DNA of 53,483 nt, from assembly GCA_947589025.1 (NCBI GenBank), contig CANQAY010000002.1, forward strand, positions 74,718-128,200, written 5' to 3'. Both the position numbers and the translations under genes were made by a program. Position 1 is the stretch's first letter. Every line of letters starts with the position of its first letter. The DNA comes from an uncultured Clostridia bacterium (GTDB lineage: Bacteria > Bacillota > Clostridia > Christensenellales > UBA1242). A model generated the notes under the pieces. The model saw only the letters and a program-made list of their open reading frames with translations. It made no database searches and had not been told where the DNA came from. This document shows, one piece after another, positions 16,743 to 24,892 of this stretch.

Positions 16743-18722
16743 CTAAATGTCTAGGTTTTTAATGCGGTCCGCATTCTGTTCAATAAACTCTCGCCTTGCC
16801 TCTGGGCGTTCACCCATAAGCACATCAAACACCTCGTTGCACACAACTTCGTCACTCATCATAACGCGGCGCAAGGTGCGGGTTTCTGGGTTCATGGTGG
16901 TGTCCCAAAGCTGTTCGGCGCTCATTTCACCCAAACCTTTGTAGCGTTGCACGCCTTTATCATTTTCGTTAATGCCGGCGCTTTCTTTTTCCGATTCGCT
17001 ATAATAATAAATTGTTTGTTTGCCGCGTTGCACTTTGTAAAGTGGTGGTTGGGCAACATAAACATGGCCTTGCTCTATTAGTGGGCGCATATATCTAAAG
17101 AAGAATGTTAGCATTAAAATTTGAATATGGCTGCCGTCCACATCCGCATCGGTCATAATAACAATTTTATCGTATCTAAGTTTTGCTGGGTCACAATTTT
17201 CATAAATTCCGCAACCAAAGGCGGTTATCATGGCATTAATTTCGGCATTTTCAAGTGCTTTTGCCAAACGGGTTTTTTCAACGTTTAATATTTTGCCACG
17301 CAAAGGCAAAATTGCCTGATAGCGCCTATCTCTGCCCGATTTTGCCGTGCCGCCCGCACTATCGCCCTCAACAATAAATATTTCACATTCGCTGGCGTTT
17401 TTGCTAGAGCAATCTGCCAATTTGCCCGGCAAGGTGGAACTTTCAAGCGCGTTTTTGCGCCTAGTATCTTCACGGGCGTTGCGCGCTGCCTCCCTTGCGC
17501 GTTGCGATAGCACGCATTTATCAATTAGCTCTTTTGCCTCTTTAGGGTGCTCCTCTAAATAATCTTTAAAAGTTTCTTCCAAGGCGCGGGCGGTAAAGCC
17601 TTTAATTTCGTCCGTGCCAAGCTTAGTTTTGGTTTGACCTTCAAACTGCGGCTCTTCCACCTTAACTGAAATAACTGCCACAATGCCTTCACGCGTATCT
17701 TCGCCTGAAAGTTTGCCTTTAAGTTTATCTTTAATTGGCTTGTTGCTGTCAATATAATCGTTAATAATTTTCATAAGGGCCTGTTTAAAACCCTCTTCGT
17801 GCTTGCCGCCATCCTTGGTGCAAACATTGTTGCAATAACTATGAATATTTTCGGTGTAAGTGTCGGTATACTGAAAACTAAATTCAATTTCGCAAGTGGC
17901 ATCACGGCTTATGCCGTTTTCGTCCTTGCGCTTGTAGTTATAGCGTTTGTCCGCATAAATTGGCAAATATTTGTTATCTGGCCCTTTAAAAATGCACACT
18001 TTGTTTTGGGTTAGGTCGGCAACAAACTCTTGTATGCCACCCATAAATTGAAATGTATCTTCTTGCTCTTTACCCTCGCGGCTATCCTTCAATTCTATGC
18101 GCAAGCCCTTGTTTAAAAAGGCAATTTCACGCAAGCGCGTTCTTAGGCGCTCATATTCAAATTCGGTAACCGGAAAAATTTCGTAGTCCGGCTTAAAGGT
18201 AACCATTGTGCCAGTTTTTTCTGCCGCCACAGGCTCAACAACCGTAAGGCGGTTAACCGGAATGCCGCGGTGATAAATTTGGTGATAATGATTGCCGTTT
18301 TGGTAAATATCCAAAATTAAAGTTTCACTAAGCGCGTTAACAACGGAAAGACCAACCCCGTGCAATCCGCCCGAGATTTTGTATCCGCCACCGCCAAACT
18401 TGCCGCCCGCATGCAACTTGGTTAAAACAAGTTCGGCTGCGCTAATGCCCTCTTTTTCATGTATACCGGTTGGTATGCCACGGCCGTTATCTAAAACACT
18501 AACCGAGCCATCCGCATTAATTTCCACCTTAATTTCGTTACAATAGCCGGCAAGTGCCTCATCGATGGAATTATCCACAATTTCGGTAACAAGGTGATGC
18601 AAGCCGTTTTCGTCCGTACTGCCAATGTACATGCCGGGGCGTTTTCTAACCGGCTCCAATCCCTCCAAAACCTGAATAGCGTCCGCATCATAACTATGCG
18701 TAACTTTTAAATCGTCATCCAT
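16743..18722 (-). CDS. gyrB: DNA gyrase subunit B
   Basis: This 659-residue subunit provides the ATPase and part of the TOPRIM centre of gyrase. Visible motifs: MYIGST and DNSIDEA in the GHKL ATP site, SGGLHGVGLSVVNALS for the ATP lid, EGDSAGGTAK at the start of TOPRIM, TDADVDGSHI for the metal site and YKGLGEM near the C-terminus. Length and order match gyrB of other Firmicutes. AAGGAG precedes ATG 18722. Its stop overlaps the gyrA ribosome site, so the pair is co-transcribed. No recF or dnaN is upstream, unlike the classical origin region; instead a repeat-rich spacer is found. Confidence 0.95.
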   Translation of the reverse strand: MDDDLKVTHSYDADAIQVLEGLEPVRKRPGMYIGSTDENGLHHLVTEIVDNSIDEALAGYCNEIKVEINADGSVSVLDNGRGIPTGIHEKEGISAAELVLTKLHAGGKFGGGGYKISGGLHGVGLSVVNALSETLILDIYQNGNHYHQIYHRGIPVNRLTVVEPVAAEKTGTMVTFKPDYEIFPVTEFEYERLRTRLREIAFLNKGLRIELKDSREGKEQEDTFQFMGGIQEFVADLTQNKVCIFKGPDNKYLPIYADKRYNYKRKDENGISRDATCEIEFSFQYTDTYTENIHSYCNNVCTKDGGKHEEGFKQALMKIINDYIDSNKPIKDKLKGKLSGEDTREGIVAVISVKVEEPQFEGQTKTKLGTDEIKGFTARALEETFKDYLEEHPKEAKELIDKCVLSQRAREAARNAREDTRRKNALESSTLPGKLADCSSKNASECEIFIVEGDSAGGTAKSGRDRRYQAILPLRGKILNVEKTRLAKALENAEINAMITAFGCGIYENCDPAKLRYDKIVIMTDADVDGSHIQILMLTFFFRYMRPLIEQGHVYVAQPPLYKVQRGKQTIYYYSESEKESAGINENDKGVQRYKGLGEMSAEQLWDTTMNPETRTLRRVMMSDEVVCNEVFDVLMGERPEARREFIEQNADRIKNLDI

Positions 18723-18797
18723 AAAAACTCCTTAAAATATATAATATAAATTTTTTCAATACTAGTGGCATTTGATATACTCCAAATTATTATATCA

Positions 18798-18831
18798 TGT
18801 CATTGCGAGGGCTCTGCCCGTGGCAATCTCC
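18798..18831. repeat. REP-like repeat, family A copy 1 (GTCATTGCGA...GGCAATCTC)
   Basis: The ends TGTCATTGCGA and GTGGCAATCTC enclose a small hairpin GGGC-tct-GCCC. The ends themselves pair in part (ATTGC with GCAAT). A second copy with a different inner hairpin is at 21448-21493. Similar sequences occur between genes in many unrelated bacteria. Confidence 0.75.
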
Positions 18832-18871
18832 GGCCCCACTAGACGAATGCTGCCATGAATATATTCGGGGC

Positions 18872-18899
18872 CCCCACAAGAACTAGTTTCACTGTGGGG
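18872..18899. repeat. CCCC...GGGG hairpin, copy 1
   Basis: CCCCACA pairs with TGTGGGG; an inner GAA/TTC pair brackets CTAG. The gyrB-19045 gap (18723-19044, 322 bases) holds this hairpin, the family A repeat, an AT-rich tract and a duplicated terminator block, with no gene. Confidence 0.7.
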
Positions 18900-18932
18900 A
18901 TTATAAATTTTATATTATATATTAATATATAA

Positions 18933-19047
18933 TATAATTTTAGCAAAAAACAAAAAATAAGGCAATTAAAATTGCCTTTAAATTTTGTAAATTTTTAAAC
19001 ATTTATTGGCAAATGTAAAAAATAAAAAACTGCCAGCGGGCAGTTTA
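18933..19047. repeat. Duplicated terminator block, copy 1
   Basis: The block starts TATAATTTTAGCAAAAAAC, holds the hairpin AAGGCAATT/AATTGCCTT, and ends with a second hairpin AACTGCC/GGCAGTT that terminates the 19045 gene. Copy 2 is at 19487-19587. The first 60 bases are almost identical in both; the second hairpins differ in their loops. Confidence 0.75.
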
Positions 19048-19473
19048 AATTGTTATTTTTTGCTCGTAAGGCGGCTCAACAATTTTTTCAAAACGTTTTG
19101 CAAAATAAACGTTGTAAAGCTCCTTATCTTCAATGGCGGATTTAACATCGTCAACTGTAACAAAGGTTACATTTAGTGCTTCCATCATTCTAAGCAAATT
19201 TTTTGCAACTTGCTCGTCATAAATTTTTGCCACCCTAAATTCGTTATAAAGTTGCCAAATTTGTTTAACTAAGGCAGCGTTTTGGGCGGCCGCGGTTTGT
19301 TCATCGGCTGCTGCGGTTTTATTTTTTGTCAAAATGGCTTGCGCGGTTTCATAATCCATTGCGCCATCATAATTTTTTTCTAACTGCCAAGCGGCAATTT
19401 TGTAAAAATAGCAATAGCATTTATATGCATCTTTTTTAATTTGTTCCATTTCTTGTTCTGTAAAATTACTCAT
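19045..19473 (-). CDS. Small acidic helical protein, unknown
   Basis: I choose ATG 19473 because GAGGAG lies six bases upstream; the longer open frame to 19500 would start inside the duplicated terminator block. The 142-residue product (MSNFTEQEMEQIKKDAYKCY...) is helical, rich in Ala, Glu and Lys, with several Tyr residues in the first 40 positions and no membrane segment. I know no family for it. Both flanks carry copies of the same terminator block, so it forms a single transcription unit that may have arisen with that duplication. Confidence 0.65.
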   Translation of the reverse strand: MSNFTEQEMEQIKKDAYKCYCYFYKIAAWQLEKNYDGAMDYETAQAILTKNKTAAADEQTAAAQNAALVKQIWQLYNEFRVAKIYDEQVAKNLLRMMEALNVTFVTVDDVKSAIEDKELYNVYFAKRFEKIVEPPYEQKITI

Positions 19474-19486
19474 AATTCTCCTCAAA

Positions 19487-19587
19487 TATAATTTTAGCAA
19501 AAAACAAAAAATAAGGCAATTAAAATTGCCTTAAAATTTTGTAAATTTTTGTATAATAAGCAATAAAAAAACTGCCGATGTGGCAGT
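19487..19587. repeat. Duplicated terminator block, copy 2
   Basis: Nearly identical to 18933-18998 over its first 60 bases, then the hairpin AACTGCC/GGCAGTT, which terminates the PQ-loop gene. On the minus strand two terminators thus stand in series after each gene. Confidence 0.75.
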
Positions 19588-19856
19588 TATTTGTTTTTTC
19601 TAAATACTATTGCGCATATTAAAATTATTATGCAGAACAGCAGTTCTAATGAAGTTTCAAAAATAAGCATAAAACTTGTTGTGCACAAAATTGCGTACAA
19701 GGTGTAGGCTAGCGAGCTTACTACCCACAAAATCCATGAACCAATGCTTAAATCTGATGCCTTTTTTGTTTTTAATGATTTTACAATTTGCGGGAAATAT
19801 GAAACAAATGTGCAAACGGACACAATACCCAATAAAACATTACCTAAAATTTCCAT
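19587..19856 (-). CDS. PQ-loop (SemiSWEET-like) membrane protein
   Basis: The 89-residue product has three membrane segments and the PQ-loop signature YFPQIVKSLKTKKASDLSIG, followed by SWILWVVSSLAYTLYA. This is the size and pattern of bacterial SemiSWEETs, which act as dimers and let sugars cross the membrane; the related clostridial proteins are mostly unstudied, so the substrate is open. I choose ATG 19856 because AGGTG lies six bases upstream. A GTG at 19865, which abuts the metG stop, is the other option. It is the last gene of the methyltransferase-metG unit. Confidence 0.82.
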   Translation of the reverse strand: MEILGNVLLGIVSVCTFVSYFPQIVKSLKTKKASDLSIGSWILWVVSSLAYTLYAILCTTSFMLIFETSLELLFCIIILICAIVFRKNK

Positions 19857-19865
19857 TAAATTCAC

Positions 19866-21437
19866 CTATGCGTTGGCAATTTTGTTAAGTTCTTCAATCT
19901 CTTTTGCAACATCCAGGCGGGCGTAAAGGTTGGTGCCTTTGGTAACCTGGGTGTTATCCTTAATAAAGCCAAAATTGTTGTATTCATCAAACGAAGTTGG
20001 GGTTTTTAAATTCCAGTTTGCGTAAATTGTTTTTGGCTTATCCGTTAAAAATGGCAAAAGCAGTGTGTTGGTTATCATTATTGCTTCGCTAAGAGTGGTT
20101 AAAACGGTGTTAATGCGCTCCAAATTATTTTCTTTAAACAGCACCCAAGGGGCGGTGTCGTCAATATATTTGTTGCATTTAGAAAACATTTCAAAAATAG
20201 TGTTAATTGCTCCGCTTGGGTTAATATCCTCCATTTGATTAAACACTTCCTCGCGCTTTAACAAAATTTCTTTTCTAAATGCTGTATCCGTTTCTGTTAA
20301 ATTTTTTGCCGTGTGCAAAATGCCATCCAAATATTTTTGCGCCATGCCGCATGTGCGGGAAACAAGGTTGCCATATTCGTTTGCCAAATTGGTGTTAAAC
20401 GCGTTTAAGAAAATTTCCTGGTTATATGGCCCATCCTGCCCAAACACAATTTCCTTTATTAGGAACATCCTAACCGCATCCAGCCCATAGCGCGCAACCA
20501 AAATGCGCGGGTCAATAACCTCTTTTTTGCCTGCCTCCTTAGATTTACTTAACTTATCATTGCCAAAAAGCAGCCAGCCGTGGCCGTAAACTTGCTTTGG
20601 CAAAGGTAAATCCAGCGCCATTAAAATGGCCGGCCAAATTATTGAGTGGAAGCGCACAATTTCCTTGCCCACAACGTGCACATCCGCCGGCCAATATTTT
20701 TTAAAATTGCGGTCATTATCTTGCATAAAGCCCAGCGCGGTTAAATAGTTTGGCAATGCGTCAATCCACACATAAACGGTGTGCTTAGGGTCAAACCCAA
20801 CCGGCACGCCCCATTTAACCGAAGTTCGGCTAACGCACAAATCTTTAAGCCCGGGCTTAATAAAGTTGTTAATCATTTCATTAACGCGTGTGCGTGGGCG
20901 CAAAAAATTGGTGTTTTCAAGCAAATTTAAAATCTTATCCTGATATTTACTAAGGCGGAAAAAGTAGGCTTCCTCCTCCATTGGCTCAACTGGGCGGCCG
21001 CAATCCGGACAATTGCCGTTAATAAGTTGCTCTTCCGTCCAAAAACTTTCACACGGGGTGCAATAAAGCCCCTTGTATGTGGATTTGTAAATTTCCCCCT
21101 TATCGTAAAGCGTTTTAAAAATGCGCTGCACAGCCTTAACATGATAATCATCCGTGGTGCGGATAAATTTGTTGTAAGAAATATCCAACATCTGCCACAA
21201 CTCTTTTGTGTCCGCCACAATTTCGTTAAGATATTCCATTTCGTTTTTATGCTCCGCCGCCGCTTTCTTTTCAATTTTTTGGCCGTGCTCGTCCGTGCCG
21301 GTTAAGTAGAAAACATCCTTGCCCTGCATCCTGTTAAAGCGCGCCAAACAATCACACACAACGGTGGTGTAACAGTTGCCAAGCGTTAACTTATTGCTTG
21401 GATAATAAATTGGTGTTGTAATATAAAATTTATTCAT
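19866..21437 (-). CDS. metG: Methionyl-tRNA synthetase, short form
   Basis: The 523-residue enzyme charges tRNA-Met. It shows FYITTPIYYPS, LTGTDEHGQKIE, two zinc-binding CxxC pairs (CTPC and CPDC) and the KMSKS loop as KLSKSKE. The HIGH motif is unusual: it reads TLGN (18-21), so both histidines are changed. HIGN forms are known to me from clostridial enzymes, but loss of the first His is less common. The C-terminal tRNA-binding (tRBD) domain of many MetRS is absent. ATG 21437 is chosen because AGGAGAG lies four bases upstream; the longer frame to 21509 would read through a REP-like repeat. Confidence 0.93.
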   Translation of the reverse strand: MNKFYITTPIYYPSNKLTLGNCYTTVVCDCLARFNRMQGKDVFYLTGTDEHGQKIEKKAAAEHKNEMEYLNEIVADTKELWQMLDISYNKFIRTTDDYHVKAVQRIFKTLYDKGEIYKSTYKGLYCTPCESFWTEEQLINGNCPDCGRPVEPMEEEAYFFRLSKYQDKILNLLENTNFLRPRTRVNEMINNFIKPGLKDLCVSRTSVKWGVPVGFDPKHTVYVWIDALPNYLTALGFMQDNDRNFKKYWPADVHVVGKEIVRFHSIIWPAILMALDLPLPKQVYGHGWLLFGNDKLSKSKEAGKKEVIDPRILVARYGLDAVRMFLIKEIVFGQDGPYNQEIFLNAFNTNLANEYGNLVSRTCGMAQKYLDGILHTAKNLTETDTAFRKEILLKREEVFNQMEDINPSGAINTIFEMFSKCNKYIDDTAPWVLFKENNLERINTVLTTLSEAIMITNTLLLPFLTDKPKTIYANWNLKTPTSFDEYNNFGFIKDNTQVTKGTNLYARLDVAKEIEELNKIANA

Positions 21438-21447
21438 CTTCTCTCCT

Positions 21448-21493
21448 AGAGATTGCCACAGCATTTTGATGATCAAAATGCTTCGCAATGACA
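21448..21493. repeat. REP-like repeat, family A copy 2
   Basis: On the minus strand it reads TGTCATTGCGA...GTGGCAATCTC, with the inner hairpin AGCATTTTGAT/ATCAAAATGCT in place of the one in copy 1. It fills the gap between the methyltransferase stop and the metG ribosome site. Confidence 0.75.
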
Positions 21494-21498
21494 TATTG

Positions 21499-22089
21499 TT
21501 ATTCAACATTTAAATTTTTTATTAAGTAACCCATATAGTGTTTGCTGTCAAATTCAAGTTTGTATTTGTCGTACTTCACTTTTGGGTAATGCTCTGGGTG
21601 CGGGTTCCTAAACTTGCGTTTTGTTAAAATTTTAAAGCCCTTTTCCTTTAAATATTGTTCAATATATCTAAAATGGACGCAAGGGTCCTCCCAAATATCA
21701 TAAAGCACAAAATATCGCGCCTTAATATCCATAATGCGGTGGAACAGATTTTCAAAACTGTTGCCAAAGTTAAGTGCCTCTCCCAGCGTTAAAAGCGCAA
21801 GGCAAAAATCATACTTTTTCCTTAAACAGGATTTTGTTAAATCCAACTCAACAACACTCAGCCTATCGCTGCCAATTTCATTTTCAAGCGGATTTTTTTT
21901 GCGGTTATCACCGGGGTAAATAACTGCATCCACAGTTGCCGTTTTAAAATATTTAAGCAAAATACTGGCGCTGGTAACCCCGCTGCCCGCGTCCACAACC
22001 TTTTTAATGTTTTCGTATTTCAATTTCCCAATTAAAGTTTTAAACACTCTGTCGTGCACTGTGTGGGATGTATCCACAAACTTTTCCAT
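21499..22089 (-). CDS. SAM-dependent methyltransferase-like protein
   Basis: The 196-residue product has VVDAGSGVTSASILLKYF near 30-48, which matches motif I (the SAM-binding Gly-rich loop) of Rossmann methyltransferases, and LALLTLGEAL where motif IV usually lies. The C-terminus ends with basic and aromatic residues (RKFRNPHPEHYPKVKYDKYK). I cannot name the substrate. The ATG at 22089 lacks a clear ribosome site (TATAGG only). It lies upstream of metG with a REP-like hairpin in between and no terminator, so the two are likely co-transcribed. Confidence 0.6.
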   Translation of the reverse strand: MEKFVDTSHTVHDRVFKTLIGKLKYENIKKVVDAGSGVTSASILLKYFKTATVDAVIYPGDNRKKNPLENEIGSDRLSVVELDLTKSCLRKKYDFCLALLTLGEALNFGNSFENLFHRIMDIKARYFVLYDIWEDPCVHFRYIEQYLKEKGFKILTKRKFRNPHPEHYPKVKYDKYKLEFDSKHYMGYLIKNLNVE

Positions 22090-22128
22090 AAAAATATTAT
22101 ATCCTATAAATAATCTAAACGCAACAAA

Positions 22129-22644
22129 TTAAAGAGTTTTCATAATTTCAATTAGCTTTTTAAACACATTTTCTGCCATAAAATTCAGCTTTTTTGCGCC
22201 AATTTTTTTAATTTCGCTAACCGAAAGCTCCATTTTGGTGTATTTCTTTTCCTTTTTATTAAATTCGCCATCCACACCAAATTGTTTGTAATTGCCATCT
22301 TTAACAAACTCGCAAAGGTAGTAATATTCCACCCTATGGGAAACAAATTTTTTGCCCTCATATTCCATTGGCACATTGTAATATTGCCTGCCCATATATT
22401 TGGTTGCGTTAACCACGGCGTTATATTCTTCCAGCGTTTCCCTAACAGCGGTTTGTTTGGCAGTTTCTCCCTCATCAACGCCGCCACCCGGCAAAAGATA
22501 TCTTGTTTCACTTCCGTCCAGACATTCCGCTTTAATAACAAGCAATTTTTTGTTTTTAATTACAAGTGCGCGGCTTTTTTTAAAAAATTTGTTATTTTTA
22601 GTTAATTCGTAAGACATTTTTGTTTTATTTTGAAAATAATCCAT
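22129..22644 (-). CDS. Nudix hydrolase
   Basis: The Nudix box is complete: GGGVDEGETAKQTAVRETLE, then EYNAVV, which fits Gx5Ex7REUxEExGU except that the usual Gly is Asn. These enzymes split nucleoside diphosphates linked to another group; the substrate cannot be told here. I choose ATG 22644 (171 residues) because GGAGGGG, one of the strongest ribosome sites in the window, lies five bases upstream. The protein is basic with no signal peptide. It stands before the methyltransferase-metG unit with a 39-base gap and may belong to it. Confidence 0.85.
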   Translation of the reverse strand: MDYFQNKTKMSYELTKNNKFFKKSRALVIKNKKLLVIKAECLDGSETRYLLPGGGVDEGETAKQTAVRETLEEYNAVVNATKYMGRQYYNVPMEYEGKKFVSHRVEYYYLCEFVKDGNYKQFGVDGEFNKKEKKYTKMELSVSEIKKIGAKKLNFMAENVFKKLIEIMKTL

Positions 22645-22704
22645 AACACCCCTCCAGTTAAATGATAACAAAATTAACAATTATACACAACAAAATAAAC
22701 AAAA

Positions 22705-22726
22705 AAGGCACGACTGATTGTGCCAA
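22705..22726 (-). terminator. Terminator downstream of dnaB-yqeY
   Basis: GGCAC pairs with GTGCC, and on the minus strand a T6 run follows. It ends transcription from yqeY before the Nudix gene. Confidence 0.75.
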
Positions 22727-22922
22727 ATTCTTATGATTTCCTAGAACGATTTTGCTTTAGCATTTAGTGATAGATAAAAATTTTAAATAAATAAAGCAAT
22801 TAACCCCAGCTTCTCGTAAAAGCAAAACTGCTTGCGTTTGAATTCTTATGTTTTATATTTGTGGGTTTGGTTTGAACGACTTTTTTTAGTGAGAAGCAAA
22901 CCCACAAATAAATAAAACAATT
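22727..22922. repeat. Two tandem units with a long hairpin
   Basis: Each unit starts AATTCTTATG and ends AAATAAATAAARCAATT. In the second unit ATTTGTGGGTTTG (22857-22869) pairs perfectly with CAAACCCACAAAT (22897-22909), 13 bases, around a loop with GAACGAC and TTTAGTGAG. The first unit has the same loop words (GAACGAT, TTTAGTGA) but weak arms. The loop words recur in the array at 49252-49675. Confidence 0.65.
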
Positions 22923-22935
22923 TTAGTGCAACTCG

Positions 22936-23355
22936 TTAACCGCGTGCAATTTTGTTAACCATGCCCATATCCACCTTGCCAGCATAATGCTCTTTAAAGT
23001 GCTTCATTATGGTTGGTATGGTTTTATCTGGCAATGTGTCAATAATTGCCCTAATTTCTGCCTCGCTTAACATTTTTGGCAAAAATCTTGCAATAAGTTC
23101 TTTTTGCTTTTCAATGTTTTCCGCCTCTGTAAGGTTTTTAACTTTAATGTAATTTTCACGCTCTTCAGTTAACTCTTTAATGGTTTTTTGCAAAATTTGA
23201 ATAACGTCATTATCCGTTTGCTCTTTGCCATCCTTTTTAAGTTCAATGCTGTTTAAAAGCACCTTGTTCATAACCACGCCATAAATGGCGCGTGCGGTAG
23301 CGTCATGCTCTTTCATTGCCCGTACATTATCTTTTTTAATTTCGTCAATAATCAT
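22936..23355 (-). CDS. yqeY: GatB/YqeY domain protein
   Basis: The 139-residue product matches YqeY: MIIDEIKKDNVRAMKEHD at the start, RAIYGVVMNKVLL, VIQILQKTIKEL, and an IARFLPKMLSEAEIRAII segment before MGMVNKIA. This is the helical tail domain that GatB uses to bind tRNA; the free-standing form is common next to rpsU or dnaG in Firmicutes, but its task is unclear. AGGAG precedes ATG 23355 and overlaps the dnaB stop region (3-base gap), so it is made together with the replicative helicase, which is an uncommon neighbour. Confidence 0.9.
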   Translation of the reverse strand: MIIDEIKKDNVRAMKEHDATARAIYGVVMNKVLLNSIELKKDGKEQTDNDVIQILQKTIKELTEERENYIKVKNLTEAENIEKQKELIARFLPKMLSEAEIRAIIDTLPDKTIPTIMKHFKEHYAGKVDMGMVNKIARG

Positions 23356-23358
23356 AAT

Positions 23359-24798
23359 TTACTCCTTAAATGCATCGTCAATTTCGCTGCTTTGAGTTGG
23401 GGTTAACACCACATTTTTTTGCACCTTGCTGGTGTTTTTTGTGTAAAGTGTATCCTTGCCGCGCTCGTAAAACTGGGTGTATTCACTCTTCCATTTAATA
23501 GGTATTGTGCCGCGTGGGCCGTTGCGGTGTTTTGCAATAATTAATGAATAGTCCATTGCGCTATCGTTATTGTCCGTTTCCACGCCCTCGGCTGCCGCAT
23601 CAGCAATAAACAGAACAATATCTGCATCCTGCTCTATGCTGCCGCTTTCCCTTAAATCACTTAATTGTGGGGTTTTGTTTGTGCGCTTTTCACTTTCACG
23701 GTTTAACTGGGAAAGTAAAATTATAGGCACATTCAATTCCCTTGCGGCAAGTTTTAAGTTCCTTGTTAAATCTGCCACTTCCTGCTGGCGGCTGTAATCC
23801 TTTTCTTTAGAAGGGTCACCCTTCATAAGTTGAAGATAGTCAATAATAACCATATCCAGCCCGGCCTTAATTTTAAGTTTGCGGCATTTGCTTAAAATGT
23901 CCGCTGGGGTAACGTTGGTTGTGTCGTCAACGTAAATGTTGCTGCCCTCCAAAATCTTTTTGGTTTCAAACAGGGTGGACCACACAGTGTTATCCTTGCT
24001 GCCGCCTTTAACCAAATCCATTGCCACGCGGCCGGTGGAGCAAATAAAGCGCTGCGCCACTTGCAGGGTGGACATTTCCAAATCGAACATTGCAATTGTT
24101 TTGTTATATTTAAGTGCGGCATTAACGGCAAAGTTTACTGCCAAGGTGGTTTTACCAATGCCGGGGCGCGCCGCCACAATAATAAGTTCGCCCGGTTTAA
24201 AGCCATTGGTGTAACTATCTAGGGTTGGGAAGCCAACCTTAATTCCGTTGTTGGAGTTAGGGTCAATAGAAATTTTTTCCATTAAATCAAGCGCCTCATT
24301 AACGCCTTTTTTAATGTGCTCCAAATCCCCATAAGTTTTGGCTTGGCTAATATCAAAAATTGCCTTTTCCGCCTTGGCAAGCACTGTTTCAGCATCACGC
24401 ACCCTAAAAGCCTCGTTAATAACCTGCTGGCAAGCGTCAATAATTTGCCTTAGCACGCTGTTGCCGTAAACAATGTCGTAATACGATTTATAGTTGGCGG
24501 CGGATGGCACATAGTTGGTTAAATCGGTTATATAACTAAGCCCGCCCGCCTCTTCAAGCTGGCCTTTATCTTCAAGCGCCTTGCTAACGGTAATATAGTC
24601 AATTGGCACATCTTTAAAATAATTATCCAACATGGCCTGATAAATTTTTTGATGCGAGCCAGAATAAAAATCACTAGCAACCAGTTGAGAAAAAACATCA
24701 GCACAAGCCGAAGGCGAAATAAATAAACACCCCAACAAGCTTTGTTCTGCCTCCAAACTGTTTGGTAAAATACGTGGTTTTGATTTTTCTTCTGCCAT
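23359..24798 (-). CDS. dnaB: Replicative DNA helicase
   Basis: The 479-residue hexameric helicase (DnaC in Bacillus naming) unwinds DNA at the fork. The N-terminal domain (PNSLEAEQSLLGCLF) binds primase; the RecA-like motor has the Walker A loop AARPGIGKTTLAV, Walker B LDMVIIDYLQLM, and the DnaB-specific RESGSIEQDADIV with its H3/H4 residues and AKHRNGPRGT near the end. Length is a little longer than usual (about 450) because of a polar C-terminal tail. GGAGGG precedes the ATG. yqeY follows in the same operon. Confidence 0.97.
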   Translation of the reverse strand: MAEEKSKPRILPNSLEAEQSLLGCLFISPSACADVFSQLVASDFYSGSHQKIYQAMLDNYFKDVPIDYITVSKALEDKGQLEEAGGLSYITDLTNYVPSAANYKSYYDIVYGNSVLRQIIDACQQVINEAFRVRDAETVLAKAEKAIFDISQAKTYGDLEHIKKGVNEALDLMEKISIDPNSNNGIKVGFPTLDSYTNGFKPGELIIVAARPGIGKTTLAVNFAVNAALKYNKTIAMFDLEMSTLQVAQRFICSTGRVAMDLVKGGSKDNTVWSTLFETKKILEGSNIYVDDTTNVTPADILSKCRKLKIKAGLDMVIIDYLQLMKGDPSKEKDYSRQQEVADLTRNLKLAARELNVPIILLSQLNRESEKRTNKTPQLSDLRESGSIEQDADIVLFIADAAAEGVETDNNDSAMDYSLIIAKHRNGPRGTIPIKWKSEYTQFYERGKDTLYTKNTSKVQKNVVLTPTQSSEIDDAFKE

Positions 24799-24866
24799 AA
24801 AGCGCCCTCCAATTAGTTATATTTTACAACATTTTTGTTAAATTGTAAACTTAAAAAATATATAAA

Positions 24867-24887
24867 AATCACGAATTTATCGTGATT
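24867..24887 (-). terminator. Terminator of the 24893 gene
   Basis: AATCACGA pairs with TCGTGATT around a 5-base loop; T5 follows on the minus strand. Confidence 0.8.
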
Positions 24888-24892
24888 GTAAA

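Noticed and set aside
16743-18722. parE/parC instead of gyrB/gyrA
   Set aside because: The partner has a GyrA-box-like QNRGGRG and a pinwheel domain, which fit gyrase better than topoisomerase IV.
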